Shown here: piece by piece, positions 31,998-39,509 of the stretch
Position numbering within the stretch: position 1 is the stretch's first letter
How the letters are laid out: each line of letters opens with the position of its first letter
Source: Parvibaculaceae bacterium Mf 1.05b.01
GTDB taxonomy: Bacteria; Pseudomonadota; Alphaproteobacteria; Parvibaculales; Parvibaculaceae
DNA: 64,000 nt
Assembly: GCA_000509225.1 (NCBI GenBank)
Contig: BAOK01000001.1
Location: forward strand, 1,736,001-1,800,000
Direction of reading: 5' to 3'
The notes under the pieces: model-generated
What the model was told of the DNA's origin: nothing
The model's database searches: none
What the model saw: only the letters and a program-made list of their open reading frames with translations
Made by a program: the position numbers and the translations under genes

Positions 31998-33206
31998 ATG
32001 CGCCCGATGAACCTCTACTTCGGCGGCCTTATCACCTGGTTCGGCGCCATTGGCATTCAAACAGTGCTCTTTCCATTCCTTGTCACCGGGCAGTTGGCGT
32101 TGGGGCCGGCTGAACTCGGCTTTGCCATGATGGCCCTCTTTCTTCCAACCATGTTGCTGATCATGGTCGGCGGCGCGACCGCAGATCATGTGGATGGGCG
32201 CCGCATCTTGATCCTGGTGCATTTCCTCTCAGGTCTTCCCGCGCTTGGCATTTTGACCGCGCATCTTATGGGCGCGCTCACCTATGAAGTCTTGATTGTT
32301 TATGCGCTTGCCATGGGTGTCGCTGGGGCTTTCATCATTCCGGCACGCGACTCTCTGCTCACCCATATTGCCGACGGGAAAATCCAAAAAGCCGTGATGA
32401 TTGCAACCATCTGTCAGTTTGGTGCACAGATGCTTGGCTTCGGACTTGCCGCCCTTGAACCCTATATCGGTATTGCGGTGATTTTCCTCTCTCAAGTCGC
32501 TCTCTTGTGGACCGGGGCTTTGCTCGCCCTTCGTCTGCCGACCCATGAACCCGAAGGGGCTACCGCTCCCTCCCTGGCAGCGATTATTGACGGGTTTCGA
32601 GAAGTTGCACGCGATCCACGTCTCCTCACCCCAACAGCGATGGTGTTTGGTATTGGGGTTTTGTTTTTTGGAACGGCTCAGGTGGTCCTGCCATTCATCG
32701 TGCGGGATGTTTTCCACGCCGGTGAAAACCTTGCGCGCGATATCGCGATCGTCAACATCTTCATGATGTGCGGCATTGTATTCACTGCGATGCTCATTGG
32801 GCGCATAGGCGGGATTGAACGCCAGGGCCGCGCGCTTGTTCTCGCACTGGGGTTCGGTGCCTTTGTGATGGCATCCTTCGGCTTCGTCCCGACTTTCTGG
32901 GCCCTGTCACTCGCGACATTTGCGTGGGGCTGCGGCGGTGGTGTCGCCATGACGATGAACCGCACCATCATTCAAGAATCAGCGCCTGCCAGTCATCGCG
33001 GACGTATCCTCGCGGTCTTTCAAATGGGCGTGCTGGGTGGTGGCCCCATCGGGGCTCTTATCTCCGGGTTCCTGATCGAACTGTGGGGGCCGCAGAATGC
33101 TGTGCTGCTGCCGGCTGCGGGCATGATTGTCATGCTGTTGCTGGTCTGCCTTATCAGCCCAATATGGAGCCTGCGCTCACCTGTCGTTTCCGCAGCGGCG
33201 GACTGA
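31998..33206 (+). CDS. MFS transporter, second tandem paralogue
   Basis: A 402-residue transporter of the same family as its neighbours, with GGATADHVDGR, IPARDSLLTHIA and ILAVFQMGVLGGGPIG in the same places. It lies 25 bases after the first gene with AAAGGA before the start, so it is co-transcribed. About 12 TM helices. Substrate unknown. Confidence 0.9.
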   Translation: MRPMNLYFGGLITWFGAIGIQTVLFPFLVTGQLALGPAELGFAMMALFLPTMLLIMVGGATADHVDGRRILILVHFLSGLPALGILTAHLMGALTYEVLIVYALAMGVAGAFIIPARDSLLTHIADGKIQKAVMIATICQFGAQMLGFGLAALEPYIGIAVIFLSQVALLWTGALLALRLPTHEPEGATAPSLAAIIDGFREVARDPRLLTPTAMVFGIGVLFFGTAQVVLPFIVRDVFHAGENLARDIAIVNIFMMCGIVFTAMLIGRIGGIERQGRALVLALGFGAFVMASFGFVPTFWALSLATFAWGCGGGVAMTMNRTIIQESAPASHRGRILAVFQMGVLGGGPIGALISGFLIELWGPQNAVLLPAAGMIVMLLLVCLISPIWSLRSPVVSAAAD

Positions 33207-33221
33207 CTGTTCGCCTGTCAG

Positions 33222-33281
33222 AAGGTACTGAACCTTGCGCTGAAGGTCCATTCAGCCTAGGCCTGTGGGGTATCCGTACCC
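33222..33281 (+). promoter_or_regulatory. Leader with three consecutive hairpins before MFS gene 3
   Basis: In the 87-base gap are three small stems: AAGGT/ACCTT (33222-33236), GCTGAA/TTCAGC (33239-33256) and GGGTA/TACCC (33268-33281), the last with a UCCG loop of the stable UNCG type. The AAGGA ribosome-binding site follows directly. Possibly an mRNA structure controlling relative expression of the third gene, or a processing site. Confidence 0.45.
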
Positions 33282-33293
33282 AAGGACTCCCCC

Positions 33294-34574
33294 GTGACGA
33301 CAGAAACCGACAATCAATCTGACCAGCATCGGCGTTCTGACTTACATTGGTATATGGGCGGTGTTTCAGCCTATTTCTTTTCCGGTGGCGTGCAGACGGT
33401 TCTCTTTCCCTGGCTTCTTGTCTTCGTCCTGAATGAAAGCGCTGCCCTCACCGGCATCGCGCAAATGTTCGCAATGCTTCCCATGTTGATCCTTGGGCTG
33501 TTTGGCGGCGCAACGGCCGACAGAAAAGAGCTCCGCCGCTATCTGATGCGGTTGCAGCTTGCAGCGGGCTTGGCGCCAGTCGCACTTGCTGTCCTCTATA
33601 TTGCCGGATATTTGAGCTACGAAGTCCTGATCGGGTACGCGATCGCGCTGGCAGCCCTCGGGGCGTTCACAATGCCTGCACGGGACTCATTGTTGAACAG
33701 AGTCGCCAATTCGAGCCTTGGGGGAAACATCCAGCAGGCGGTTTCCATGGCGACGGGCGCTCAGTTCATGTCACAGGTTCTCGGACTGCTGGTAGGTGGA
33801 CTTGCCACTGTCGTGGGGGCCGTTCCTCTCATGGCAGCACAATCGGCTTCGCTTATCGTCGCAGCCGTAACAACCATGCGGCTTCCCAAAGCGCCGCCGT
33901 CTGTCATACATGCGCCTCACGAAGATCGGCCCTCCCAGCTCAGCCAGATCCGCGAGGGCATCGACATTGTCTGGCAGAACGAGGATCTGCGCTCCGTCAT
34001 CATGATGATGTTCTTTGCGGGTATCCTCTATATCGGCGTCTTTATGGTGCTCTTCCCGATCCTCATTCGCGATGTTTATGGCGGCGACTCGTTCGAAATC
34101 GCCTTCATCAATATCTGCTTCTTTGGCGGGATCGGGGTCTCGTCCATGGTGCAGACGCGGCTGCGCCCGATCAAACGCCAGGGCCGCGCCATCATGCTGG
34201 CCATGTGTTCCGGCTCGATCATGATGGTGTTTGTGCATTTCCATCCGCCCCTTTGGGCGGTCTTCACACTGGCCCTTTGCTGGGGCCTGTCGTCGGGGGT
34301 GTCCATGAGCCAGTCCCGCTCGATTGTGCAAATTGCCGCCGTGGACAGTCATCGGGCACGGGTTCTGTCGGTTTTCCAGCTGGGCATGATGGGGGGCGGG
34401 CCGATTGGCGCGTTCGGCGCCGGCTTTGTGATCGAAGCCCTTGGACCGCTCAATGCGGTGCTTGTGCCGTCATCCTGCATGGTCGTGCTATGGCTCTTGA
34501 TCTTCTTCTTCACGAATATGTGGAAGATCGAAGCAGGAACCGGTCAGGCAGAGTCACAAAAGACGACCGCCTGA
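33294..34574 (+). CDS. MFS transporter, third tandem paralogue
   Basis: A 426-residue transporter starting at GTG (33294), with AAGGA 7 bases upstream. Family motifs recur: GGATADRKELR, MPARDSLLNRVA and VLSVFQLGMMGGGPIG. Twelve TM helices and a 20-residue cytoplasmic N-terminus. It ends just before a large hairpin separating it from the convergent enoyl-CoA hydratase gene. The three paralogues are clearly diverged from each other, so the duplication is old. Confidence 0.9.
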   Translation: MTTETDNQSDQHRRSDLHWYMGGVSAYFFSGGVQTVLFPWLLVFVLNESAALTGIAQMFAMLPMLILGLFGGATADRKELRRYLMRLQLAAGLAPVALAVLYIAGYLSYEVLIGYAIALAALGAFTMPARDSLLNRVANSSLGGNIQQAVSMATGAQFMSQVLGLLVGGLATVVGAVPLMAAQSASLIVAAVTTMRLPKAPPSVIHAPHEDRPSQLSQIREGIDIVWQNEDLRSVIMMMFFAGILYIGVFMVLFPILIRDVYGGDSFEIAFINICFFGGIGVSSMVQTRLRPIKRQGRAIMLAMCSGSIMMVFVHFHPPLWAVFTLALCWGLSSGVSMSQSRSIVQIAAVDSHRARVLSVFQLGMMGGGPIGAFGAGFVIEALGPLNAVLVPSSCMVVLWLLIFFFTNMWKIEAGTGQAESQKTTA

Positions 34575-34596
34575 CCGGATATTGCTATTTGATTTC

Positions 34597-34639
34597 GCCT
34601 ATTCTGATCAGAAAAGTCTGCAACTTTTCGAGAATAGGC
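34597..34639. terminator. Large hairpin between convergent genes (bidirectional terminator-like)
   Basis: GCCTATTCT (34597-34605) pairs with AGAATAGGC (34631-34639), with an inner GAAAAGT/ACTTTTC stem. No long T-run, but both converging genes end within 25 bases of it. Confidence 0.7.
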
Positions 34640-34641
34640 TG

Positions 34642-35547
34642 TTATTCGTATTCGCGTTCGTCCCACCAAGGGAAGAAGACAGGCATGTCTTCAGAAACCT
34701 TGCATGGGTAAACCGCTGGACGTTTTTCGAGGAAGGACATAACGCCCTCCTTTGCATCCGCTGACGCGCCGCGGGAGAAGATGGATCGGCTGTCCATCTT
34801 GTGGGCTTCCATTGGATGGTCCGCGCCCGCCATGCGCCACACGAGCTGGCGGGACAAAGCTATCGACACAGGCGCCGTATTGTCAGCGATCTCCCGGGCA
34901 ATTTCACGTGCCTTTGGCAGAAGCTCATCTTCTGGCAGAACCTCGCGCACGAGGCCGCCGCGAAGCGCTTCCTGTGCGTCAAAGACTTTGCCTGAATAGA
35001 TCCACTCCAGCGCCTGACTCACGCCAACAACGCGGGGCAGGAACCAGCTGGAACAGGCTTCTGGCACGATGCCACGTCGCGCAAAGACGAAACCAAAACG
35101 CGCCTTCTCTGACGCCAGGCGAATGTCCATGGGCAGCTGCATGGTGACACCGATGCCGACAGCTGCACCGTTGATGGCCCCAATCACCGGCTTCAGGCTT
35201 TCATAAATGCGCAGCGTCAAACGCCCGCCGCCGTCACGGACAGACGGATGGCTCCAGTCGATCTCCCCATCAGCTGTTGCTGCGGAGCCCCCTTTGTCAG
35301 GCCGGTCATCGCGTTTTTCATAGTCAAACGTTTTGGCACCTGCAGACAGGTCGGCGCCTGCGCAGAAAGCTTTGCCTTCGCCGGTGATGATGATTGCGCG
35401 GACATCGTCGTCGGCATCAGCACGATCGAAGGCGTCGATCATGTCGAGCATCATCTGACCGGTGAAGGCGTTCATCTTCTCTGGTCTGTGGAGCGTGATG
35501 GTCAGGATATTGTCCTCGACCTCATATTTGATTGTCTCGTAGCTCAT
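34642..35547 (-). CDS. Enoyl-CoA hydratase/isomerase (crotonase) family protein
   Basis: A 301-residue crotonase-fold enzyme that hydrates or isomerises acyl-CoAs. The CoA-binding segments are RAIIITGEGKAFCAGADLSA (about 56-75) and GAINGAAVGIGVTMQLPMD (about 128-146), followed by GIVPEACSS (Glu in the position of a catalytic acid). Start ATG at 35547, with GGGAGA upstream, is preferred to the longer frame. It is longer than typical (about 260 aa), owing to a loop near 75-115. It is divergent from the acyl-CoA ligase gene, and both serve acyl-CoA catabolism. Confidence 0.92.
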   Translation of the reverse strand: MSYETIKYEVEDNILTITLHRPEKMNAFTGQMMLDMIDAFDRADADDDVRAIIITGEGKAFCAGADLSAGAKTFDYEKRDDRPDKGGSAATADGEIDWSHPSVRDGGGRLTLRIYESLKPVIGAINGAAVGIGVTMQLPMDIRLASEKARFGFVFARRGIVPEACSSWFLPRVVGVSQALEWIYSGKVFDAQEALRGGLVREVLPEDELLPKAREIAREIADNTAPVSIALSRQLVWRMAGADHPMEAHKMDSRSIFSRGASADAKEGVMSFLEKRPAVYPCKVSEDMPVFFPWWDEREYE

Positions 35548-35766
35548 GTTTTTCTCCCTAATCAAATGCGTAAGTATCGAGGGATATATTTCCCCTGCGT
35601 CACCCTTGGAGATGGGCAAATCGCAGATCCCTCGCGAATTCAGCGGTGCATAAATGTCTGCACCTGATATAACAGCCTTCGCGACAAGGCTGCACCAGAA
35701 AAGCCTGCAGACACGTCAGCAGATATGCTGTCGAGACCAATAAAGACACGCCGGGAGATGACCTAA

Positions 35767-37341
35767 ATGTTCCACCCATGCCACCACGCCGCCAAAAACC
35801 CCGACAAGCCTGCCTACATTATGGCGGCGACCGGGGAAGTTGTGACCTATGGCGAACTGGAAGACCGCACCAACCAAGCCGCCCAATTGTTCCGCGCTGA
35901 AGGCCTGAAACCAGGCGATGCGATCGCCATTTTCATGGAGAACAATGCGCGCTTTCTGGAACTCTGCTGGGCGGCGCAGCGGGCCGGTCTTTATTTCACA
36001 GCGATTTCCTCGCGGCTGACCGCTCCAGAGGTCGACTATATTGTGAGCGATTGCGGCGCGAAGCTCTTTTTCACCTCAAGCGGCATCGGCGCAGTTGCAA
36101 CTGAACTTGTCGGCCAAGGTCTCCTCAAAGGCGTGACCAAACGCTTCATGATCAACGGCAAAGACGACGGCTATGAGAGTTATGAAGAAGCCCGCAACAC
36201 CATGCCGACTGACCGGATCGCCGATGAGACGGCAGGTACGGATATGCTCTATTCCTCGGGCACAACTGGACGGCCAAAGGGCATTCGTCGCAAGCTCTCA
36301 GGCGGTCCGATTGATGAAGGCGAAGGCCTACTCAATCTGGTGACATTGCTCTATGGCATGACTGAAGAGACCATGTATCTCTCGCCCGCGCCGCTCTATC
36401 ACGCAGCCCCCCTTCGCTACAATATGTCGGTACAGCGCATTGGTGGTACCTGCATCGTGATGGATCATTTTGATCCGGAAGCGTCGCTCAAGCTCATTGA
36501 AAAGCACAAGATTACGCATTCGCAGTGGGTTCCCACGATGTTTGTGCGTATGCTGAAAATGCCTCAGGAAGAGCTCAGGCAATACGATCTCTCAACGCAT
36601 AAAGTTGCCATTCATGCGGCAGCCCCCTGCCCGGTTCCGGTCAAAGAACAGATGATTGAATGGTGGGGCCCTGTCATCTACGAATATTACGCAGGTTCTG
36701 AGGGCAATGGATTCTGCCAGCTCAACTCCGAAGAGTGGCTTGAGCACAAGGGTTCCGTCGGCAAACCGCTGCTTGGGTCTGTTCACATTTGCGACGAAGA
36801 CGGCAATGAACTGCCCGTTGGTGAAGCAGGCACAATTTATTTTGCACCTGCAGAAGATGCGAACCCGGACGATATGTTCGAGTATCACAACGATCCGGAC
36901 AAGACGAAAGACTCCCGCCACCCATCTAAACGCGGCTGGTCCACATTGGGGGATGTGGGGCGTGTCGATGAAGACGGCTATCTCTATCTGACAGACCGCA
37001 AAGCGTTCATGATCATTTCAGGCGGGGTGAACATCTACCCGCAGGAAGCAGAGAATGTTCTCATCACCCATCCAAAGGTCGCAGACGTTGCTGTCATCGG
37101 CGTTCCGAACGAAGACTTTGGCGAAGAAGTGAAGGCCGTCGTGCAGCCGGTGGACTGGAATGAAGCTGGCCCCGATCTTGAAGCAGAACTGATGGACTTC
37201 TGCAAAGAACAACTGGCTCAGATTAAGTGTCCGCGCTCTGTCGATTTTGATGAAGAACTTCCGCGGCATCCAACCGGTAAGCTCTACAAGCGTCTCGTGC
37301 GAGATCGCTATTGGGGCAATCATGACTCGAAAATCGTCTGA
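35767..37341 (+). CDS. Acyl-CoA synthetase (ANL superfamily AMP-forming ligase)
   Basis: A 524-residue AMP-forming ligase. The phosphate-binding loop is LYSSGTTGRPKGI (about residues 160-172), the adenylate motif is YEYYAGSEG (about 304-312), the hinge is GDVGRVDEDGYLYLTDR, and the catalytic Lys lies in PTGKLYKR near residue 513. It activates a carboxylic acid as acyl-CoA; the acid is not predictable. A CGGGAGA ribosome-binding sequence precedes the ATG. Its stop lies inside the ChaC gene (20-base overlap), so the two are co-transcribed. Confidence 0.95.
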   Translation: MFHPCHHAAKNPDKPAYIMAATGEVVTYGELEDRTNQAAQLFRAEGLKPGDAIAIFMENNARFLELCWAAQRAGLYFTAISSRLTAPEVDYIVSDCGAKLFFTSSGIGAVATELVGQGLLKGVTKRFMINGKDDGYESYEEARNTMPTDRIADETAGTDMLYSSGTTGRPKGIRRKLSGGPIDEGEGLLNLVTLLYGMTEETMYLSPAPLYHAAPLRYNMSVQRIGGTCIVMDHFDPEASLKLIEKHKITHSQWVPTMFVRMLKMPQEELRQYDLSTHKVAIHAAAPCPVPVKEQMIEWWGPVIYEYYAGSEGNGFCQLNSEEWLEHKGSVGKPLLGSVHICDEDGNELPVGEAGTIYFAPAEDANPDDMFEYHNDPDKTKDSRHPSKRGWSTLGDVGRVDEDGYLYLTDRKAFMIISGGVNIYPQEAENVLITHPKVADVAVIGVPNEDFGEEVKAVVQPVDWNEAGPDLEAELMDFCKEQLAQIKCPRSVDFDEELPRHPTGKLYKRLVRDRYWGNHDSKIV

Positions 37342-38062
37342 CCCACAGGCAGGCAAAACATCCCGTCGCCCGGGTTCTCTTGCAGGCGACGGGATCATTC
37401 GCCGTGAAGACATTACGCCGGCCTTTATCGATCGGCTGGAGCGCCAAGTCGCAAGCCTGCCGAACTATTCGCTCATCTCCCATGAAGAACGTGAAGCCTC
37501 CCGACAGACTTTTCTGGCGGGCCGTCGCAAAAATCAGAGCCTCTGGGTGTTTGGCTATGGCTCGCTTATGTGGAACCCGGCCATTCATGTTGCGCAAACT
37601 GCGCGGTCCACGCTTTTTGGATATCACCGCGCCTTCTGCCTGCATCTGGTCATCGGACGCGGCAGCCCGAAAAAACCCGGCCTCATGCTTGGGCTTGATG
37701 CGGGCGGTTCTTGTGTCGGCCTTGCCCATCGCATCGCGCCTGAGCATGTGGAAAGCGAAACAGAAATCCTCTGGCTACGCGAGATGGTAGGAACAGGATA
37801 TGCCCCCAAGGCGGTACAGTTGCAGATGGGATCGAAACGGGTGCAAGGACTTACTTTCGTCGCCAACCGACAAAGCAAGCGGTATGCCGGGCGCATTCCC
37901 TTCAAGAAGGCTGTGCGGCGGATGGCGAGCGCTGAGGGCGATATTGGGACGAATAGAGACTATCTCTACCGGACAATCGCGCATCTCAACGAATTTGGAC
38001 TGGCGGAAGGCCCCCTCCATGCGTTGGAACGTGCTGTAAGACAGCGGGCCGGAGACCTTTGA
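37322..38062 (+). CDS. ChaC-family gamma-glutamylcyclotransferase
   Basis: A 246-residue enzyme releasing 5-oxoproline from glutathione. The signature is VFGYGSLMWNP (about residues 76-86), with the later ETEILWLREMVGTGY and a Glu in the position of the catalytic general base. Start ATG at 37322 lies within the ligase gene. ChaC turns over glutathione in the cytoplasm; linkage to acyl-CoA genes may be incidental. Confidence 0.92.
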   Translation: MTRKSSDPQAGKTSRRPGSLAGDGIIRREDITPAFIDRLERQVASLPNYSLISHEEREASRQTFLAGRRKNQSLWVFGYGSLMWNPAIHVAQTARSTLFGYHRAFCLHLVIGRGSPKKPGLMLGLDAGGSCVGLAHRIAPEHVESETEILWLREMVGTGYAPKAVQLQMGSKRVQGLTFVANRQSKRYAGRIPFKKAVRRMASAEGDIGTNRDYLYRTIAHLNEFGLAEGPLHALERAVRQRAGDL

Positions 38063-38127
38063 ATCAGCCAAAAAATCAGGCTAGAATTGCCTGCGAACGG
38101 GGTACGTTCAAAATAAAAGGTCTCACC

Positions 38128-38592
38128 ATGTCTCTTCTTCGTCCAGCTCTCCTTAGCGCCACCGTAATCCTAGCCGCTGCTTTCTCCCTGCCTTCTCTGG
38201 CCGTTGAAACCCATTCGTCTGGCAAGACGTGCAGCAGCAATCAGGGCGTGGGTGGCAAATTTGATCGAGAGTTTTTCGTCTATTTTGATGCCGGCTCCAC
38301 GGCGCTGGACAATGAGGACAAAGCGATCATCCGCGAAGTGTATGAGCGCGCAGATGGACAACACGCCGCACAAATCTGTCTTTTTGGGAAAGCCAGTAAG
38401 ACAGGCAACCCGGCCTCAAACGCTGCGCTTGCCAGAGGGCGTTCAGAAGCTGTCGCCGCTGAGCTCAGCCGCCTGGGCTGGGAGCGGGGTCGCATAGCGA
38501 TTGAGCCAGAAGGCGAAACCTGGGGCTGGCTTGAAGATCTCACCTGGGAGGCGGGTGAAGACCGACGCGTCCGCATTCGCCTTTCCCTCTAA
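38128..38592 (+). CDS. Small OmpA-like domain protein, exported
   Basis: A 154-residue protein with a signal peptide (LLSATVILAAAFSLPSLAVE). The mature part is an OmpA/MotB-type peptidoglycan-binding domain in shortened form: FFVYFDAGSTALDNEDKAII (about 50-69) and ASNAALARGRSEAVAAEL (about 93-110), then GEDRRVRIRL at the end. The peptidoglycan-contacting Asp/Arg pattern is partly kept. Start ATG at 38128 follows AAAAGG. It lies downstream of ChaC, with a short gap to the next gene. Confidence 0.8.
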   Translation: MSLLRPALLSATVILAAAFSLPSLAVETHSSGKTCSSNQGVGGKFDREFFVYFDAGSTALDNEDKAIIREVYERADGQHAAQICLFGKASKTGNPASNAALARGRSEAVAAELSRLGWERGRIAIEPEGETWGWLEDLTWEAGEDRRVRIRLSL

Positions 38593-38609
38593 AATTGGAG
38601 CTCCACGAG

Positions 38610-38927
38610 ATGCTCGCCGCCCGCCCTGTCAGAAAACGCCGCGCAAAGCCGGGAGAACGACTGGCCAAAATGCGGTCACAGCAGACGGAACGGTTGGAGT
38701 TTCTGGGCTATGTGATCCCTTTTCACCCGATGATTGGGCATAATCTGGGGCCGGGGCTTTTTGATTGGGACCGATTGGAACGCCGTCAGATGAAAGAAGC
38801 CCATTCAGCGGCCTGGGCGGGACCCAGCCAGGAAACCGCGCTGCGGCGGTTCAAAAAAGCACAGGAACTTGGCGTTTCCTATCGCGATTATGTCTTGGAG
38901 ATTCTCGAACGAGGCCGTTACCTTTAG
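38610..38927 (+). CDS. Hypothetical basic protein (105 aa)
   Basis: Start ATG at 38610 preferred (GGAG 9 bases upstream); a TTG at 38595 is in frame. The product is basic, with a proline-containing stretch (GYVIPFHPMIGHNLGPGLFD) and a helical end (ALRRFKKAQELGVSYRDYVLEILERGRYL). No recognised domain or export signal. It fills the gap between the OmpA-like and MaoC genes on the same strand. Confidence 0.6.
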   Translation: MLAARPVRKRRAKPGERLAKMRSQQTERLEFLGYVIPFHPMIGHNLGPGLFDWDRLERRQMKEAHSAAWAGPSQETALRRFKKAQELGVSYRDYVLEILERGRYL

Positions 38928-38983
38928 CCCAAGTTTCTCAGGGATCACTCCCCAATATCAAAAACACAACTGGAGGCATTTTT

Positions 38984-39436
38984 ATGCGCATGTTTGACAC
39001 CGTCGCGGATTACGCGGCGGAAAAAGGAAAAGAAATTGGCGTCAGCGACTGGGTCGAAATCGACCAGGAGCGGATCAATATGTTTGCCGAGGCAACCGGC
39101 GACCATCAGTGGATCCATATTGATCCTGAGCGCACCCAAAAAGAGTTGGGCATGCCCACCATTGCTCACGGTTATCTGACCCTCTCCCTGCTGCCAAAAC
39201 TCATGGGCGAAATCAGTGGCGTGAAAAGCGTAACACGCGGCATCAATTATGGCTCTAACAGCGTCCGCTTCACCAATATGGTGCCTGTCGGTTCGCGGGT
39301 GCGTGGGCGTCTTACGCTCAAAGACACTGCGCCAAAAAGCGGCGGCACACAGATCATTAATGAAGTCTCGATTGAGATCGAAGGCCAGGAACGTCCAGCA
39401 CTGATCGCTGAAACGATCACGCTTCTTTTCGAATAG
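38984..39436 (+). CDS. MaoC-like (R)-specific enoyl-CoA hydratase
   Basis: A 150-residue hotdog-fold hydratase. The active-site loop is INMFAEATGDHQWIHIDPER (about residues 32-51), with the Asp and His of the MaoC motif; a second segment AHGYLTLSLLPKL follows. It is of the short NodN-like type that catalyses hydration of (R)-3-hydroxyacyl-CoA/enoyl-CoA. Start ATG at 38984 after TGGAGG. Functionally linked to the acyl-CoA ligase and crotonase nearby. Confidence 0.94.
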   Translation: MRMFDTVADYAAEKGKEIGVSDWVEIDQERINMFAEATGDHQWIHIDPERTQKELGMPTIAHGYLTLSLLPKLMGEISGVKSVTRGINYGSNSVRFTNMVPVGSRVRGRLTLKDTAPKSGGTQIINEVSIEIEGQERPALIAETITLLFE

Positions 39437-39456
39437 GCATTTCATCCCTATCTTAT

Positions 39457-39492
39457 GAAGCCTTCGGCGGGGTCCCTGCCGGAGGCTTTTTC
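39457..39492 (+). terminator. Rho-independent terminator
   Basis: AAGCCTTCGGC and GCCGGAGGCTT form a stem with one T/G wobble, followed by TTTTTC (39487-39492). It ends the maoC-like transcription unit. Confidence 0.85.
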
Positions 39493-39509
39493 ATATCTGA
39501 AAGACCAAC

